Source: Candidatus Gastranaerophilales bacterium (GTDB lineage: Bacteria; Cyanobacteriota; Vampirovibrionia; Gastranaerophilales; Gastranaerophilaceae). Taken from it: a stretch of DNA of 19,749 nt. The notes under the pieces are model-generated. The model had not been told where the DNA came from. It saw nothing but the letters and a program-made list of their open reading frames with translations, and did no database searches. This document shows, piece by piece, positions 1 to 6,646 of the stretch. The position numbers were made by a program, and so were the translations under genes. Each line of letters opens with the position of its first letter. The stretch's first letter is position 1. The stretch lies in contig CALUSZ010000083.1 of the NCBI GenBank assembly GCA_944323495.1, positions 1 to 19,749 on the forward strand. Reading direction: 5' to 3'.

Positions 1-115
1 GTTGGTGGCCAATCGCAGGTAAACCACCCGTTCCCATCCCGAACACGGTCGTAAAGCCCTGCAGAGGCGACAATACTTGGCGGGCCACCGCCTGGGAAGA
101 TAGCACGCTGCCAAC
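1..115 (+). rRNA. rrf: 5S ribosomal RNA
   Basis: The sequence carries the conserved 5S core around positions 27-48 (CCCGTTCCCATCCCGAACAC). The first nine bases (GTTGGTGGC) pair with the last nine at 107-115 (GCTGCCAAC), including two G-U pairs, so helix I is closed and the gene is complete or nearly so. One or two more bases could lie beyond the window edge. It is presumably the last gene of an rRNA operon whose 16S and 23S genes lie upstream. A strong terminator follows directly. Confidence 0.96.
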
Positions 116-130
116 TTCTATTTTAGAAAA

Positions 131-170
131 AAGAGTAGAATGAATGGATTTTCATTTTACTCTTTTTTTT
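131..170 (+). terminator. Rho-independent terminator of the rRNA operon
   Basis: A 13-bp stem (132-144 with 151-163, one G-U pair) encloses a six-base loop and runs directly into a long T tract at 162-170. It lies 16 bases after the 5S rRNA, the expected place for the end of an rrn operon. Confidence 0.93.
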
Positions 171-241
171 GTTTACATTTCTTTATATAATAGCAATTTT
201 TATTATGAAATATTCTTTATATATATAGAGAGGATAAAAAT

Positions 242-724
242 ATGACTTTCAATGTATCAACAACTTTATCTGGTCAAAGAGAAACCGTAATTAACGGTAA
301 AAAATACACTGTTCAAACTGACAGGTTTGGAGAAGAGTTCGTTGTAATTGATGGTAAGCGTGTTAATCTGAATGAGCCTTTATTTGATAATTATTATCAA
401 GAAAGGATAGAGAAGTCGACTGAAGAATTAAATGATGCAAAAGAAAAAGCTGCTATGTGGGGAAAAATTTTTGATTTTAATTTACAGGGCGTACGCGATA
501 ATAGAAAAGAGAGAATTGCATTTACACGTGAATATGGAACTGATATCAACTCTATGGAAGTTGAACAACAAGAACAATATAAAGCTATTCTTGAAGAAGG
601 TGGCCAATACAGTACAAGCAAAAATATTGCACTAGGCAGGCAGCTGTCTTATACTCATCAAGTGGTAAGTCTTGCTTGCTCTAAAAGAAATTTGTTAAAT
701 CAAGCTTCTATTTTTGGAGTTTAG
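242..724 (+). CDS. Hypothetical protein, 160 aa
   Basis: I do not recognise this protein. It has no signal peptide or membrane segment. The first 45 residues look beta-rich (an ING-KKYTV then VIDGKRVNL pattern, as in small repeat-hairpin units). The middle (about 55-120) is charged and probably helical, with many Glu, Lys and Gln. The start ATG has a good ribosome-binding site, AGAGAGG at 227-233. A TATAAT at 186-191 could be the -10 element of its own promoter, because the rRNA terminator separates it from the 5S gene; no convincing -35 is visible. No terminator follows, and the next gene starts 75 bases downstream after an AT-rich gap that also has a TATAAT (742-747). Probably a lineage-restricted gene. 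The call that it is coding rests on the SD and clean ORF. Confidence 0.75.
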   Translation: MTFNVSTTLSGQRETVINGKKYTVQTDRFGEEFVVIDGKRVNLNEPLFDNYYQERIEKSTEELNDAKEKAAMWGKIFDFNLQGVRDNRKERIAFTREYGTDINSMEVEQQEQYKAILEEGGQYSTSKNIALGRQLSYTHQVVSLACSKRNLLNQASIFGV

Positions 725-799
725 TAAAAACTACCTATATGTATAATAGCTAAAATTTTATAAATTTTATAGTATCTCTATAAAGGAGATTTTGTCTGT

Positions 800-1810
800 A
801 TGAAGATGTTAGTGTTTGACTTTAGAGATTCGGAAAAAGAGTTTTTTGATAAAAATAATTTAAATGATTTTGAGCTTACATTTATAAAAGAACCGCTGAA
901 TAGTGAAACTGTTTTAAATGAGAGATTGTTAAACGACACTGATATAATAAGTGTTTTTACTACATCAAGTGTGACAGGAGATGTATTAAAGAAGTTTAAA
1001 AATTTAAGAATCATATCAACTCGTTCAAGTGCATATGACCATATTGATACAGATTATTGTACAAATCATAATATTGCGGTATTTAATATTGAGCAATATG
1101 GCAAAAACTCTGTTGCAGAATACGCGGTTTCATTAATTATAGCGCTTGTTAGAAATCTTTTACCAGCATATTTTGACATGAAAAATCATTCAATTAATCA
1201 CAAAAAATATGAAGGCAGGGTTTTAAGTTCTTACACAATCGGAATTATTGGGTGCGGAGCCATAGGTTCTGCTGTTGCAAAGATTGCACGCTTTTTTGGA
1301 ATGAGGGTTTTAATACATTCTTACATGAAAAATCCAGAACTAAACGGAAGCTGTGAGTTTGTCCAGTTAGACGAATTACTTTCGGAATCTGATATTATAT
1401 CTCTTCATCTACCATATGACGGCGAAAATTACCATATGATTTCCATTGAAGAATTTAATAAAATGAAAGATGGCGTATATATCGTAAACACAGCAAGAGG
1501 AGAACTTTTAGACATTAAGGCGTTATATGATAATCTTATAAAGGGCAAGGTTGCAGGAGCAGCATTAGATGTACTTGAGTGTGAATTTATAAGTACATAT
1601 AAGGGAGAAATCGCAAACGTTATAGAAGATGCGGAGCAGCACTGCATTAAAGCAGCACTTATTACACAAAAGTTATTTAATATGGACAATGTTATAATAA
1701 CACCCCACATCGCATACAATACGCGGGAAGCGGTAAACTATATTCTTGATGAGACGTTTAATCTAATAAGAGATTATCTAAAAGGAGAAAATACAAATAG
1801 AGTTTGTTAA
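800..1810 (+). CDS. D-2-hydroxyacid dehydrogenase, D-lactate dehydrogenase-like
   Basis: This is a cytosolic NAD-dependent 2-hydroxyacid dehydrogenase that interconverts a 2-oxoacid and its D-2-hydroxyacid; the closest subgroup by motif is D-lactate dehydrogenase/VanH. Supporting motifs are STRSSAYDHID (about 73-83), NSVAEYAVSLI (103-113), the Rossmann dinucleotide loop GCGAIG (151-156), the catalytic Arg in NTARGELLD (Arg233), the Glu-containing ALDVLECE (255-262) and the catalytic His in TPHIAYNT (His303). The length, 336 aa, is normal. The stretch between the Glu and His motifs is longer than I would expect from classical D-LDH, so substrate preference is open. AAAGGAG at 782-787 lies about 12 bases before the ATG, a long spacing; an in-frame ATG at 806 is the only near alternative. 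ruvB follows after 22 bases and is probably cotranscribed. Confidence 0.88.
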   Translation: MKMLVFDFRDSEKEFFDKNNLNDFELTFIKEPLNSETVLNERLLNDTDIISVFTTSSVTGDVLKKFKNLRIISTRSSAYDHIDTDYCTNHNIAVFNIEQYGKNSVAEYAVSLIIALVRNLLPAYFDMKNHSINHKKYEGRVLSSYTIGIIGCGAIGSAVAKIARFFGMRVLIHSYMKNPELNGSCEFVQLDELLSESDIISLHLPYDGENYHMISIEEFNKMKDGVYIVNTARGELLDIKALYDNLIKGKVAGAALDVLECEFISTYKGEIANVIEDAEQHCIKAALITQKLFNMDNVIITPHIAYNTREAVNYILDETFNLIRDYLKGENTNRVC

Positions 1811-1832
1811 GATTTTATGCTAAGATTAATTT

Positions 1833-2891
1833 ATGGCAATAATATCAGATGACGAGGGATTGGAGAAAAGGGTTAAGAGGAATCCTATAGTTAAATCCGA
1901 GACAATAGAATATGATAATCTTTTCGAAAGCAGTATAAGACCTAAAGATTTTGATAGTTATATTGGCCAAACTGCTTTAAAAGAAACTTTGAAAATTATC
2001 TTAGAGGCGGCAAAGAAGCGCAATAAACCTCTTGATCATATGCTTTTTTATGGTCCTCCGGGTTTGGGCAAGACAACTATAGCAGGGGTTATTGCAACTC
2101 AAATGGGCGTTGAAATTAGAATAACTTCAGCTCCTTCTTTAGAAAGACCAAGAGACATTATTGGGATTTTGATGTCATTAAAGGGCGGTGAAATATTATT
2201 TATAGATGAAATTCACCGGCTAAATAAAGTTGCAGAAGAGATTCTTTATCCTGCAATGGAAGACTTTACTCTTGATATGACAACAGGAAAGAGCCAGACT
2301 GCTAAAACTCTGCGGGTGCCGCTTCCTAAATTTACACTGATAGGAGCAACAACAAAGGCCGGAGAACTCTCAAGCCCCTTGAGAGACCGATTCGGAATGA
2401 TTCACAGGCTTGAGTTTTATACAGTAGAAGAATTAACACAGGTTGTGATGAGGACTGCTAAAATATTGGAAGTTAAGGTTACAGAAGAAGGCGCTAAGGC
2501 TATTGCAATGCGCTCCAGAGGTACCCCAAGAATTGCAAATAGGCTTGTAAAAAGAGTGTCTGATTTTGCTATAGTGAAATATGACGGTACTATTGATGCT
2601 ATGGTAGCAAATGAGTCTTTGGATATATTAAAAATTGATGAATTTGGGCTGGATAATACCGATAGAGCTCTCTTAAGCCTTATTATAGATAAATATGACG
2701 GTGGACCTGTTGGTATTGAAACCATTGCGGCTGCCTTAAGTGAAGATGTTAGAACTATTGAGGATGTTTGTGAACCGTATTTATTGCAGGCAGGTCTTTT
2801 ACAGAGAACGCCCAGAGGTAGAAAGGTCTCGCCGGAAGGTTTCAGACATCTTGGAAGAAAAATGCCTTCAACGCAAACCTCACTGTTTTAG
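1833..2891 (+). CDS. ruvB: Holliday junction branch-migration ATPase RuvB
   Basis: RuvB is the hexameric AAA+ motor that, with RuvA, drives branch migration of Holliday junctions before RuvC cleavage. The sequence shows the RuvB N-terminus (RPKDFDSYIGQ, 36-46), Walker A GPPGLGKT (74-81), Walker B FIDEIH (123-128), sensor-1 segment IGATTKAGELSSPLRDRFG (about 170-188) with the arginine finger, and the C-terminal winged-helix part ending in RTPRGR followed by GFRHLG. The length of 352 aa is normal. ruvA is not next to it. The chosen ATG has only a weak upstream purine stretch; an ATG at 1817 is out of frame, and the N-terminus matches the family, so 1833 is kept. It sits 22 bases after the dehydrogenase gene and 19 bases before the YibE/F gene, consistent with an operon. 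Confidence 0.97.
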   Translation: MAIISDDEGLEKRVKRNPIVKSETIEYDNLFESSIRPKDFDSYIGQTALKETLKIILEAAKKRNKPLDHMLFYGPPGLGKTTIAGVIATQMGVEIRITSAPSLERPRDIIGILMSLKGGEILFIDEIHRLNKVAEEILYPAMEDFTLDMTTGKSQTAKTLRVPLPKFTLIGATTKAGELSSPLRDRFGMIHRLEFYTVEELTQVVMRTAKILEVKVTEEGAKAIAMRSRGTPRIANRLVKRVSDFAIVKYDGTIDAMVANESLDILKIDEFGLDNTDRALLSLIIDKYDGGPVGIETIAAALSEDVRTIEDVCEPYLLQAGLLQRTPRGRKVSPEGFRHLGRKMPSTQTSLF

Positions 2892-2910
2892 TTATTGAGG
2901 AACTTTATAT

Positions 2911-4008
2911 ATGAAACAAATTTTTTTAATAATACTATCACTTCTTTTATTAGTTCCGGTCTTTGCGGACGAAGGGAAAATTCTACCTTCCCAAACGGGT
3001 ATTGTTCAGAATGTGCAATATATTGATATGGATGAAAGTGATATTTCCCAGACAAAACAGAGTGTTGAAGTAAAGATTATAAGCGGTGAATTTAAAGGCG
3101 AAAATGTTGTTTTAGATAATATGCTGACTGGAAATCCGTATTATGATATTAAGCTTAAGAAAAACACAAAGGTTATACTTCATGCAGAAGATAATGGCGA
3201 AGGGGTTGAGTTTTCTATAGAAGACATTAAACGCTCCGGAACCCTAATCTGGCTCTCCTTTCTATTTTGCGCGCTACTTGTATATATAGGGCGTAAAAAA
3301 GGGTTATATAGTCTAGTTTCGATTGTTTTTACAATATTATTAATAACCCATTTGCTTTCTCCAATGATATTGATGGGTATAAATCCTGTCCTTGCAACAA
3401 TTTTTATATGTATTCTATCTACGGCTGTAACGATGTATTTAGTAGGAGGGTGGAATTTTAAAAGTACTTCTGCCGTAATCGGAGCTGTATTAAGCCTGCT
3501 GTTTGCAGGATTATTGTCGTATATTACAATGTTTACTGCACATTTAACCGGATTTACTGGTGAAAACTCAATATTTTTGTATACAGCACACCCTGAGCTT
3601 GATTTTATCGGAATTACAATTGCAACAATGGTCATTGCTACACTTGGTGCTGTTATGGATGTTGCAATGTCAATTGCAAGTACTATAAATGAAATTTGTG
3701 AAATTGATAATAATAAAACAGTTAAAGAACTTTTTACCTCTGGAATGAATGTCGGAAGGGATATAATAGGTACTATGGCCAATACTTTAATCTTAGTTTA
3801 TTTAGGAGGGTCGCTTCCGCTATTATTACTAGCTGGAAATATAGATTTACAAAAATTTGTTAATCTTAATCAGGTTGTAACAGAAACAGCATCTGCACTA
3901 ATAGGAAGTATCGCAATTGTTATATGTGTGCCTTTTACTGCCTTAGCAGCCTCATATTTAATCAAACGGGCATTAAAGAAAAAAGAGTTTAAGGATATAC
4001 AAATTTAA
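2911..4008 (+). CDS. YibE/F-like multi-pass membrane protein
   Basis: The protein starts with a signal peptide (about residues 1-19, ending VFADEG), followed by a soluble extracytoplasmic stretch to about residue 107 and then about seven hydrophobic membrane segments. The conserved core ATLGAVMDVAMSIAS, and later SGMNVGRDIIGTMANTLIL, is the signature of the YibE/F family. The biochemical role of this family is not firmly established; transport across the membrane has been suggested. At 365 aa the length is usual. TGAGGAA at 2896-2902 is a good ribosome-binding site eight bases before the ATG. It follows ruvB by 19 bases. No terminator is visible after it, but the next gene has its own promoter-like sequence. 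Confidence 0.9.
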   Translation: MKQIFLIILSLLLLVPVFADEGKILPSQTGIVQNVQYIDMDESDISQTKQSVEVKIISGEFKGENVVLDNMLTGNPYYDIKLKKNTKVILHAEDNGEGVEFSIEDIKRSGTLIWLSFLFCALLVYIGRKKGLYSLVSIVFTILLITHLLSPMILMGINPVLATIFICILSTAVTMYLVGGWNFKSTSAVIGAVLSLLFAGLLSYITMFTAHLTGFTGENSIFLYTAHPELDFIGITIATMVIATLGAVMDVAMSIASTINEICEIDNNKTVKELFTSGMNVGRDIIGTMANTLILVYLGGSLPLLLLAGNIDLQKFVNLNQVVTETASALIGSIAIVICVPFTALAASYLIKRALKKKEFKDIQI

Positions 4009-4022
4009 GCCTTTATAATTAA

Positions 4023-4051
4023 TTGCTTTTAGTGCTTTAATATGTTACAAT
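4023..4051 (+). promoter_or_regulatory. Promoter for the 4083 gene (TTGCTT-N17-TACAAT)
   Basis: A TTGCTT (4023-4028) and TACAAT (4046-4051) are separated by exactly 17 bases, and a TG one base upstream of the -10 (4043-4044) gives an extended -10. The predicted start near 4058 leaves a short leader with the SD. The arrangement is nearly identical to the one before the YhcH-family gene at 5479-5507. Confidence 0.65.
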
Positions 4052-4082
4052 CAACCTGAATTCTAGAGAGGAGCTTTTGATT

Positions 4083-4766
4083 ATGAGAAATATAAAGTTT
4101 TTAATAATTTTATTGTTAGTATTATTACTTGCAGCACCATCTTTTGCTGGTGCATTTAAGGCTGACGCAAGAACAAAAAGAATTCCTGCCGGGACGGTTT
4201 TTGAATTAGAATTTACGCAGCCTGTGAGTACTTTCTCCGGATGTGAAGGTGATTCTTTTATTGCTACTTTAAAAAATGAGCTTGCTGCGGGTGATATTAT
4301 AGTTTTACCCAAAGGGTCAATTGTAAGGGGCAGCATATCAAAGGTTAATACTGCAAAAAGATTCTCCAGAGGGGCTAAGCTGTATCTTGACTTTGATCAT
4401 GTTGTAACGCCTAATGGAAGACAAATTCCTCTTGATATGGCTGTTTGTCAGTTTGAAAAAATATATTTAGATGGGGCTCTATACAAAAACCTCGGCTACG
4501 GAGAAGCACTGCAGCTTAATTATGACAGAGCTGTTGAAATTACTAAAAACTCTACAGAATACGGACTGAAAGCAGGCGATTCTGCGCCGGGCATACAGTA
4601 CCTTACAACTCCAATATGTGCAATTGGCGGATTTATCGGAGGAGTTGGGTACTGGATTGGAGACAGCGTTGCAGATATGTTTAGAAAAGGACAGGACGTA
4701 TACATTAATAAGGGAACTGTACTTACAGTCAAACTTCTTAATCCAATCGATATCCCTGTATACTAA
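4083..4766 (+). CDS. Exported beta-rich protein, 227 aa, VirB10/TrbI-like pattern
   Basis: I cannot name this gene. The N-terminus is a clear signal peptide (MRNIKF, then an Ile/Leu-rich core, then APSFAGA at about 17-23), so it is exported. The mature part has a pattern of short beta segments: IPAGTVFELEFTQPVST, then VLPKGSIVRGSI, then RFSRGAKLYLDFDHVV and PNGRQIPLD. This order of GT, PKGS, RG and PNG motifs resembles the C-terminal barrel of VirB10/TrbI proteins, although the length and context differ. Near the C-terminus the GT motif recurs as NKGTVLTVKLLNPIDI, after a Gly-rich hydrophobic stretch (about 165-190). Start: AGAGGAG at 4067-4073 is nine bases before ATG 4083 but only three before the upstream in-frame TTG at 4077, so ATG 4083 is preferred. 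It has its own promoter. Confidence 0.82.
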   Translation: MRNIKFLIILLLVLLLAAPSFAGAFKADARTKRIPAGTVFELEFTQPVSTFSGCEGDSFIATLKNELAAGDIIVLPKGSIVRGSISKVNTAKRFSRGAKLYLDFDHVVTPNGRQIPLDMAVCQFEKIYLDGALYKNLGYGEALQLNYDRAVEITKNSTEYGLKAGDSAPGIQYLTTPICAIGGFIGGVGYWIGDSVADMFRKGQDVYINKGTVLTVKLLNPIDIPVY

Positions 4767-4791
4767 AATTGTTATCATTTGATTAAACTAC

Positions 4792-4817
4792 AAAAAAAAG
4801 CCTCTTTTATAAGAGGC
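4792..4817 (-). terminator. Rho-independent terminator of the coiled-coil gene
   Basis: GCCTCTT (4800-4806) pairs with AAGAGGC (4811-4817) around a four-base loop. On the minus strand the stem is followed by eight T (the A run at 4792-4799). It lies about 80 bases past the stop of the minus-strand gene at 4897. On the plus strand only a weaker T tract follows after a gap, so it serves the exported-protein gene less well. Confidence 0.88.
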
Positions 4818-4896
4818 GAGGGGAATTTTTAAGTTAATAGGTATACACTTCACATTATTTTCACACTATAAGTTTTTAGAGTATTAAATTCTTATC

Positions 4897-5409
4897 TTAG
4901 AGGCCAAATCTTGGAACATTATCTCTAGCCTCCTGACTTGCTAATTGTTTAACAGATTCAAGCTCGGCTCTCTTCATTGTCAATCTTTGTTCTATAGAAT
5001 TCATCTCAAGCTGAATTTCTTTTTCTTTTTCGTTAAGCACTTGAATTTCTTGCTGTTTAAGAGCTTTCATTGATTCTTCTTTAAATTTAGCAAAAGCACT
5101 CATCTCAATCTGGTATTGCGCCATTGGATTACCTGTCCAAGGAACCATACCACTCATCTTCATTGCCTGTAAGTTTTGCATTGCACTCATAGAGCTTGCC
5201 TGGTTAGAGAACTGTGCAAACATAGCTGCTCTTGGAAGCAGCTCGGCTGACATTCCGGCGATATTGCTCATGGTCATGATAGAAGAACCACCAAGAACAC
5301 TCGCATACTTTTGATAGTTCGAAAGTCTTGTGCGGGTCTCTATTGCCTGCCTTTCAAGAGCATTTATTTCGCGTGTTAATCTCTGGACTTGCCAGAATGC
5401 CATTAACAT
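4897..5409 (-). CDS. Hypothetical coiled-coil protein with Met-rich centre, 170 aa
   Basis: No family is recognised. Two long helical, heptad-like segments (about 5-40 and 105-160, rich in Glu, Gln, Lys, Leu) flank a central stretch rich in Met, Ser and Ala (about 42-95) that contains no strong charges for long runs. This gives a helical-hairpin look, somewhat like small secreted filament or translocator proteins, but there is no signal peptide and no further support. The minus-strand sequence before the ATG contains AGGTAGG as a possible ribosome-binding site; a second Met two codons later is a possible alternative start. It has a strong terminator of its own and lies back to back with the YhcH-family gene, from which it is divergently transcribed across a 125-base gap. 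Confidence 0.78.
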   Translation of the reverse strand: MLMAFWQVQRLTREINALERQAIETRTRLSNYQKYASVLGGSSIMTMSNIAGMSAELLPRAAMFAQFSNQASSMSAMQNLQAMKMSGMVPWTGNPMAQYQIEMSAFAKFKEESMKALKQQEIQVLNEKEKEIQLEMNSIEQRLTMKRAELESVKQLASQEARDNVPRFGL

Positions 5410-5478
5410 AGTAAACCTACCTAACTTTTTCTAACCTTTTAACCTTACATTAATATAAAGTATTTTTTGTTTTAAAAA

Positions 5479-5507
5479 TTGCTTTTTTTCTTATATTTTG
5501 TTAAGAT
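5479..5507 (+). promoter_or_regulatory. Promoter for the YhcH-family gene (TTGCTT-N17-TAAGAT)
   Basis: TTGCTT at 5479-5484 and TAAGAT at 5502-5507 are 17 bases apart, with TG at 5499-5500 forming an extended -10. A start near 5513-5515 leaves a leader of about 20 bases containing the SD. It matches the promoter at 4023-4051 in both elements and in spacing. Confidence 0.6.
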
Positions 5508-5534
5508 TTGTAAAGATAATTCTATGGAGGTTAT

Positions 5535-5978
5535 ATGATAAAAGGTTTATTATCTTGTTACAATGCAGAATTGAGCGAAAATATTCAAAGAGGACTTGAG
5601 TGGCTGGGGGTTAATGATTTGGATAAATTCTCTGATGGCAGGTATGCAATAGACGGAGAAGGGATTTTTGTAAATATCCAGACATATGAGACTAAAAAAG
5701 ACGCACTTTTTGAGGCTCACAGAAAGTACATTGATATTCAGTATATGATTGATGGTGAAGAAAAGGTCGGGGTTGTAGATTATTCAGAGTGCCAAAATGA
5801 GATTCCGTATGACAGCTCTAAAGATATTGAATTCTTAACCTGTAATAAAGAAGATAATTACCAATTACTCAAGAAGGGAGAATTTTTAATACTGTATCCA
5901 AATGATGCTCACAAGCCTTCGATTGCAATTGATAATCCAAAGAGGGTCAAAAAGGCTGTTGTAAAAGTTCTTATATAG
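5535..5978 (+). CDS. YhcH/YjgK/YiaL family protein
   Basis: This cupin-like family includes E. coli NanQ (YhcH), which speeds sialic acid anomer conversion, and the beta subunit EbgC of evolved beta-galactosidase. Family motifs visible are YIDIQYMIDGEE (about 73-84), a central GVVDYSE, then LKKGEFLILYPNDAHKPS (about 112-129), containing the typical acidic and His residues expected to bind a metal, and a final KKAVVKVLI strand. Length 147 aa is close to the usual 150. It is a single gene with its own promoter, a TGGAGG ribosome-binding site at 5525-5530 and its own terminator. The exact sugar substrate cannot be read from sequence. A NeuB-like synthase gene lies about 8 kb away, which makes a link to nonulosonic acids possible but unproven. 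Confidence 0.9.
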   Translation: MIKGLLSCYNAELSENIQRGLEWLGVNDLDKFSDGRYAIDGEGIFVNIQTYETKKDALFEAHRKYIDIQYMIDGEEKVGVVDYSECQNEIPYDSSKDIEFLTCNKEDNYQLLKKGEFLILYPNDAHKPSIAIDNPKRVKKAVVKVLI

Positions 5979-5984
5979 TGAGGC

Positions 5985-6014
5985 GGCGGAAACACATAGT
6001 GTTTCCGCCTTTTT
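5985..6014 (+). terminator. Rho-independent terminator
   Basis: GGCGGAAACAC (5985-5995) pairs perfectly with GTGTTTCCGCC (5999-6009) around a three-base loop and is followed by TTTTT. It begins seven bases after the stop codon of the YhcH-family gene. The minus-strand side lacks a T tract. Confidence 0.94.
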
Positions 6015-6036
6015 GAGGAGAAATCTATAATATTTG

Positions 6037-6447
6037 CTAGGCTGCTGCAAAAATGTTTTTTGCATTTTTATCTATTTGAAAATCACACAGCTCGCCTTTG
6101 TAAGGGTTTTGTTCCGATGCTTGATTGTTTGCGGAAAATATATTCCATAATTCCCCTAAGACCGGCTCTTTAAGCTGTCTTTTACCGGCATGTGATTTCA
6201 GGTACTTTAGAGTCTCTTTTAAAGTCCCGTTAATACTTATCTGTGTAGAAGCTTTGAGTACTGCTAATTGAGAGTTTGTGTAAATTTCTTTTATTTGTTT
6301 ATCACTATCAAAAATTGTTTTTTCAATAATTTTTTGTGCAGCTTCAGAGGACGCACCGCTGTTATTGAGTATATTCTTAGCGGTGTTTCTTAAATGTTCT
6401 CTGTTTTCAAGCTGATAAGAATAATCCATTGATACATTTAATCCCAT
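6037..6447 (-). CDS. Hypothetical protein, 136 aa
   Basis: I do not recognise a family. The predicted protein is soluble, with no signal peptide or membrane segment, and appears mostly helical in its first 90 residues (patterns such as SSEAAQKIIEKTIFDSDKQI). A Lys-rich segment (about 84-94) precedes a less ordered C-terminus. On the minus strand AAGGA lies about nine bases before the ATG and supports this start. It is transcribed away from the Gly/Phe-rich protein gene, and the 199-base gap between them contains a perfect inverted repeat that could regulate either gene. No T-rich terminator is visible after it on the minus strand. Confidence 0.72.
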   Translation of the reverse strand: MGLNVSMDYSYQLENREHLRNTAKNILNNSGASSEAAQKIIEKTIFDSDKQIKEIYTNSQLAVLKASTQISINGTLKETLKYLKSHAGKRQLKEPVLGELWNIFSANNQASEQNPYKGELCDFQIDKNAKNIFAAA

Positions 6448-6531
6448 GTCCCTGAGTCCTTTTTTTTATTTTCCCTTTGTAATATATATATCGGCATAAT
6501 TTTCGAAAACTTTAGGGTTTTAGAGATAATT

Positions 6532-6564
6532 GTTACAAAACTTAATGATGTAAAGTTTTGTAAC
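6532..6564. promoter_or_regulatory. Perfect 12-bp inverted repeat with HLR1-like site
   Basis: GTTACAAAACTT (6532-6543) and its exact reverse complement (6553-6564) are separated by nine bases. Read on the minus strand from 6564 to 6547 the sequence is GTTACAAA-AC-TTTACATC, which fits the cyanobacterial HLR1 (RpaB) consensus of two (G/T)TTACA(T/A)(T/A) repeats two bases apart, except at the final base. It ends 20 bases upstream of the -35 of the plus-strand promoter. An RNA hairpin is an alternative, but no T tract follows. Confidence 0.6.
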
Positions 6565-6584
6565 GATTAAAAACAATTGTGAAA

Positions 6585-6613
6585 TTGAATACTTTTTAAA
6601 TACTTTATATATA
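6585..6613 (+). promoter_or_regulatory. Promoter for the Gly/Phe-rich protein gene
   Basis: TTGAAT (6585-6590) and TATATA (6608-6613) lie 17 bases apart. The predicted start near 6620 leaves a leader of about 27 bases with GAGG (6635-6638) before the ATG. The inverted repeat at 6532-6564 sits just upstream, where an activator or repressor could act. Confidence 0.6.
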
Positions 6614-6646
6614 TAACAGATGTAAGAAACCAACGAGGTACAGATT

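Noticed and set aside
215..227. CTTTATATATATA as the promoter of the 242 gene, shared with 6604-6616
   Set aside because: A transcription start from it would fall in or after the ribosome-binding site; the likeness is probably due to AT-rich sequence.
3180..3782. 200-codon minus-strand ORF
   Set aside because: It lies wholly antisense to the YibE/F gene, which has clear family motifs; it is a mirror of codon use there.
4077..4082. TTG at 4077 as the start of the exported protein
   Set aside because: Only three bases separate it from the AGAGGAG site, while ATG 4083 is at the normal distance.
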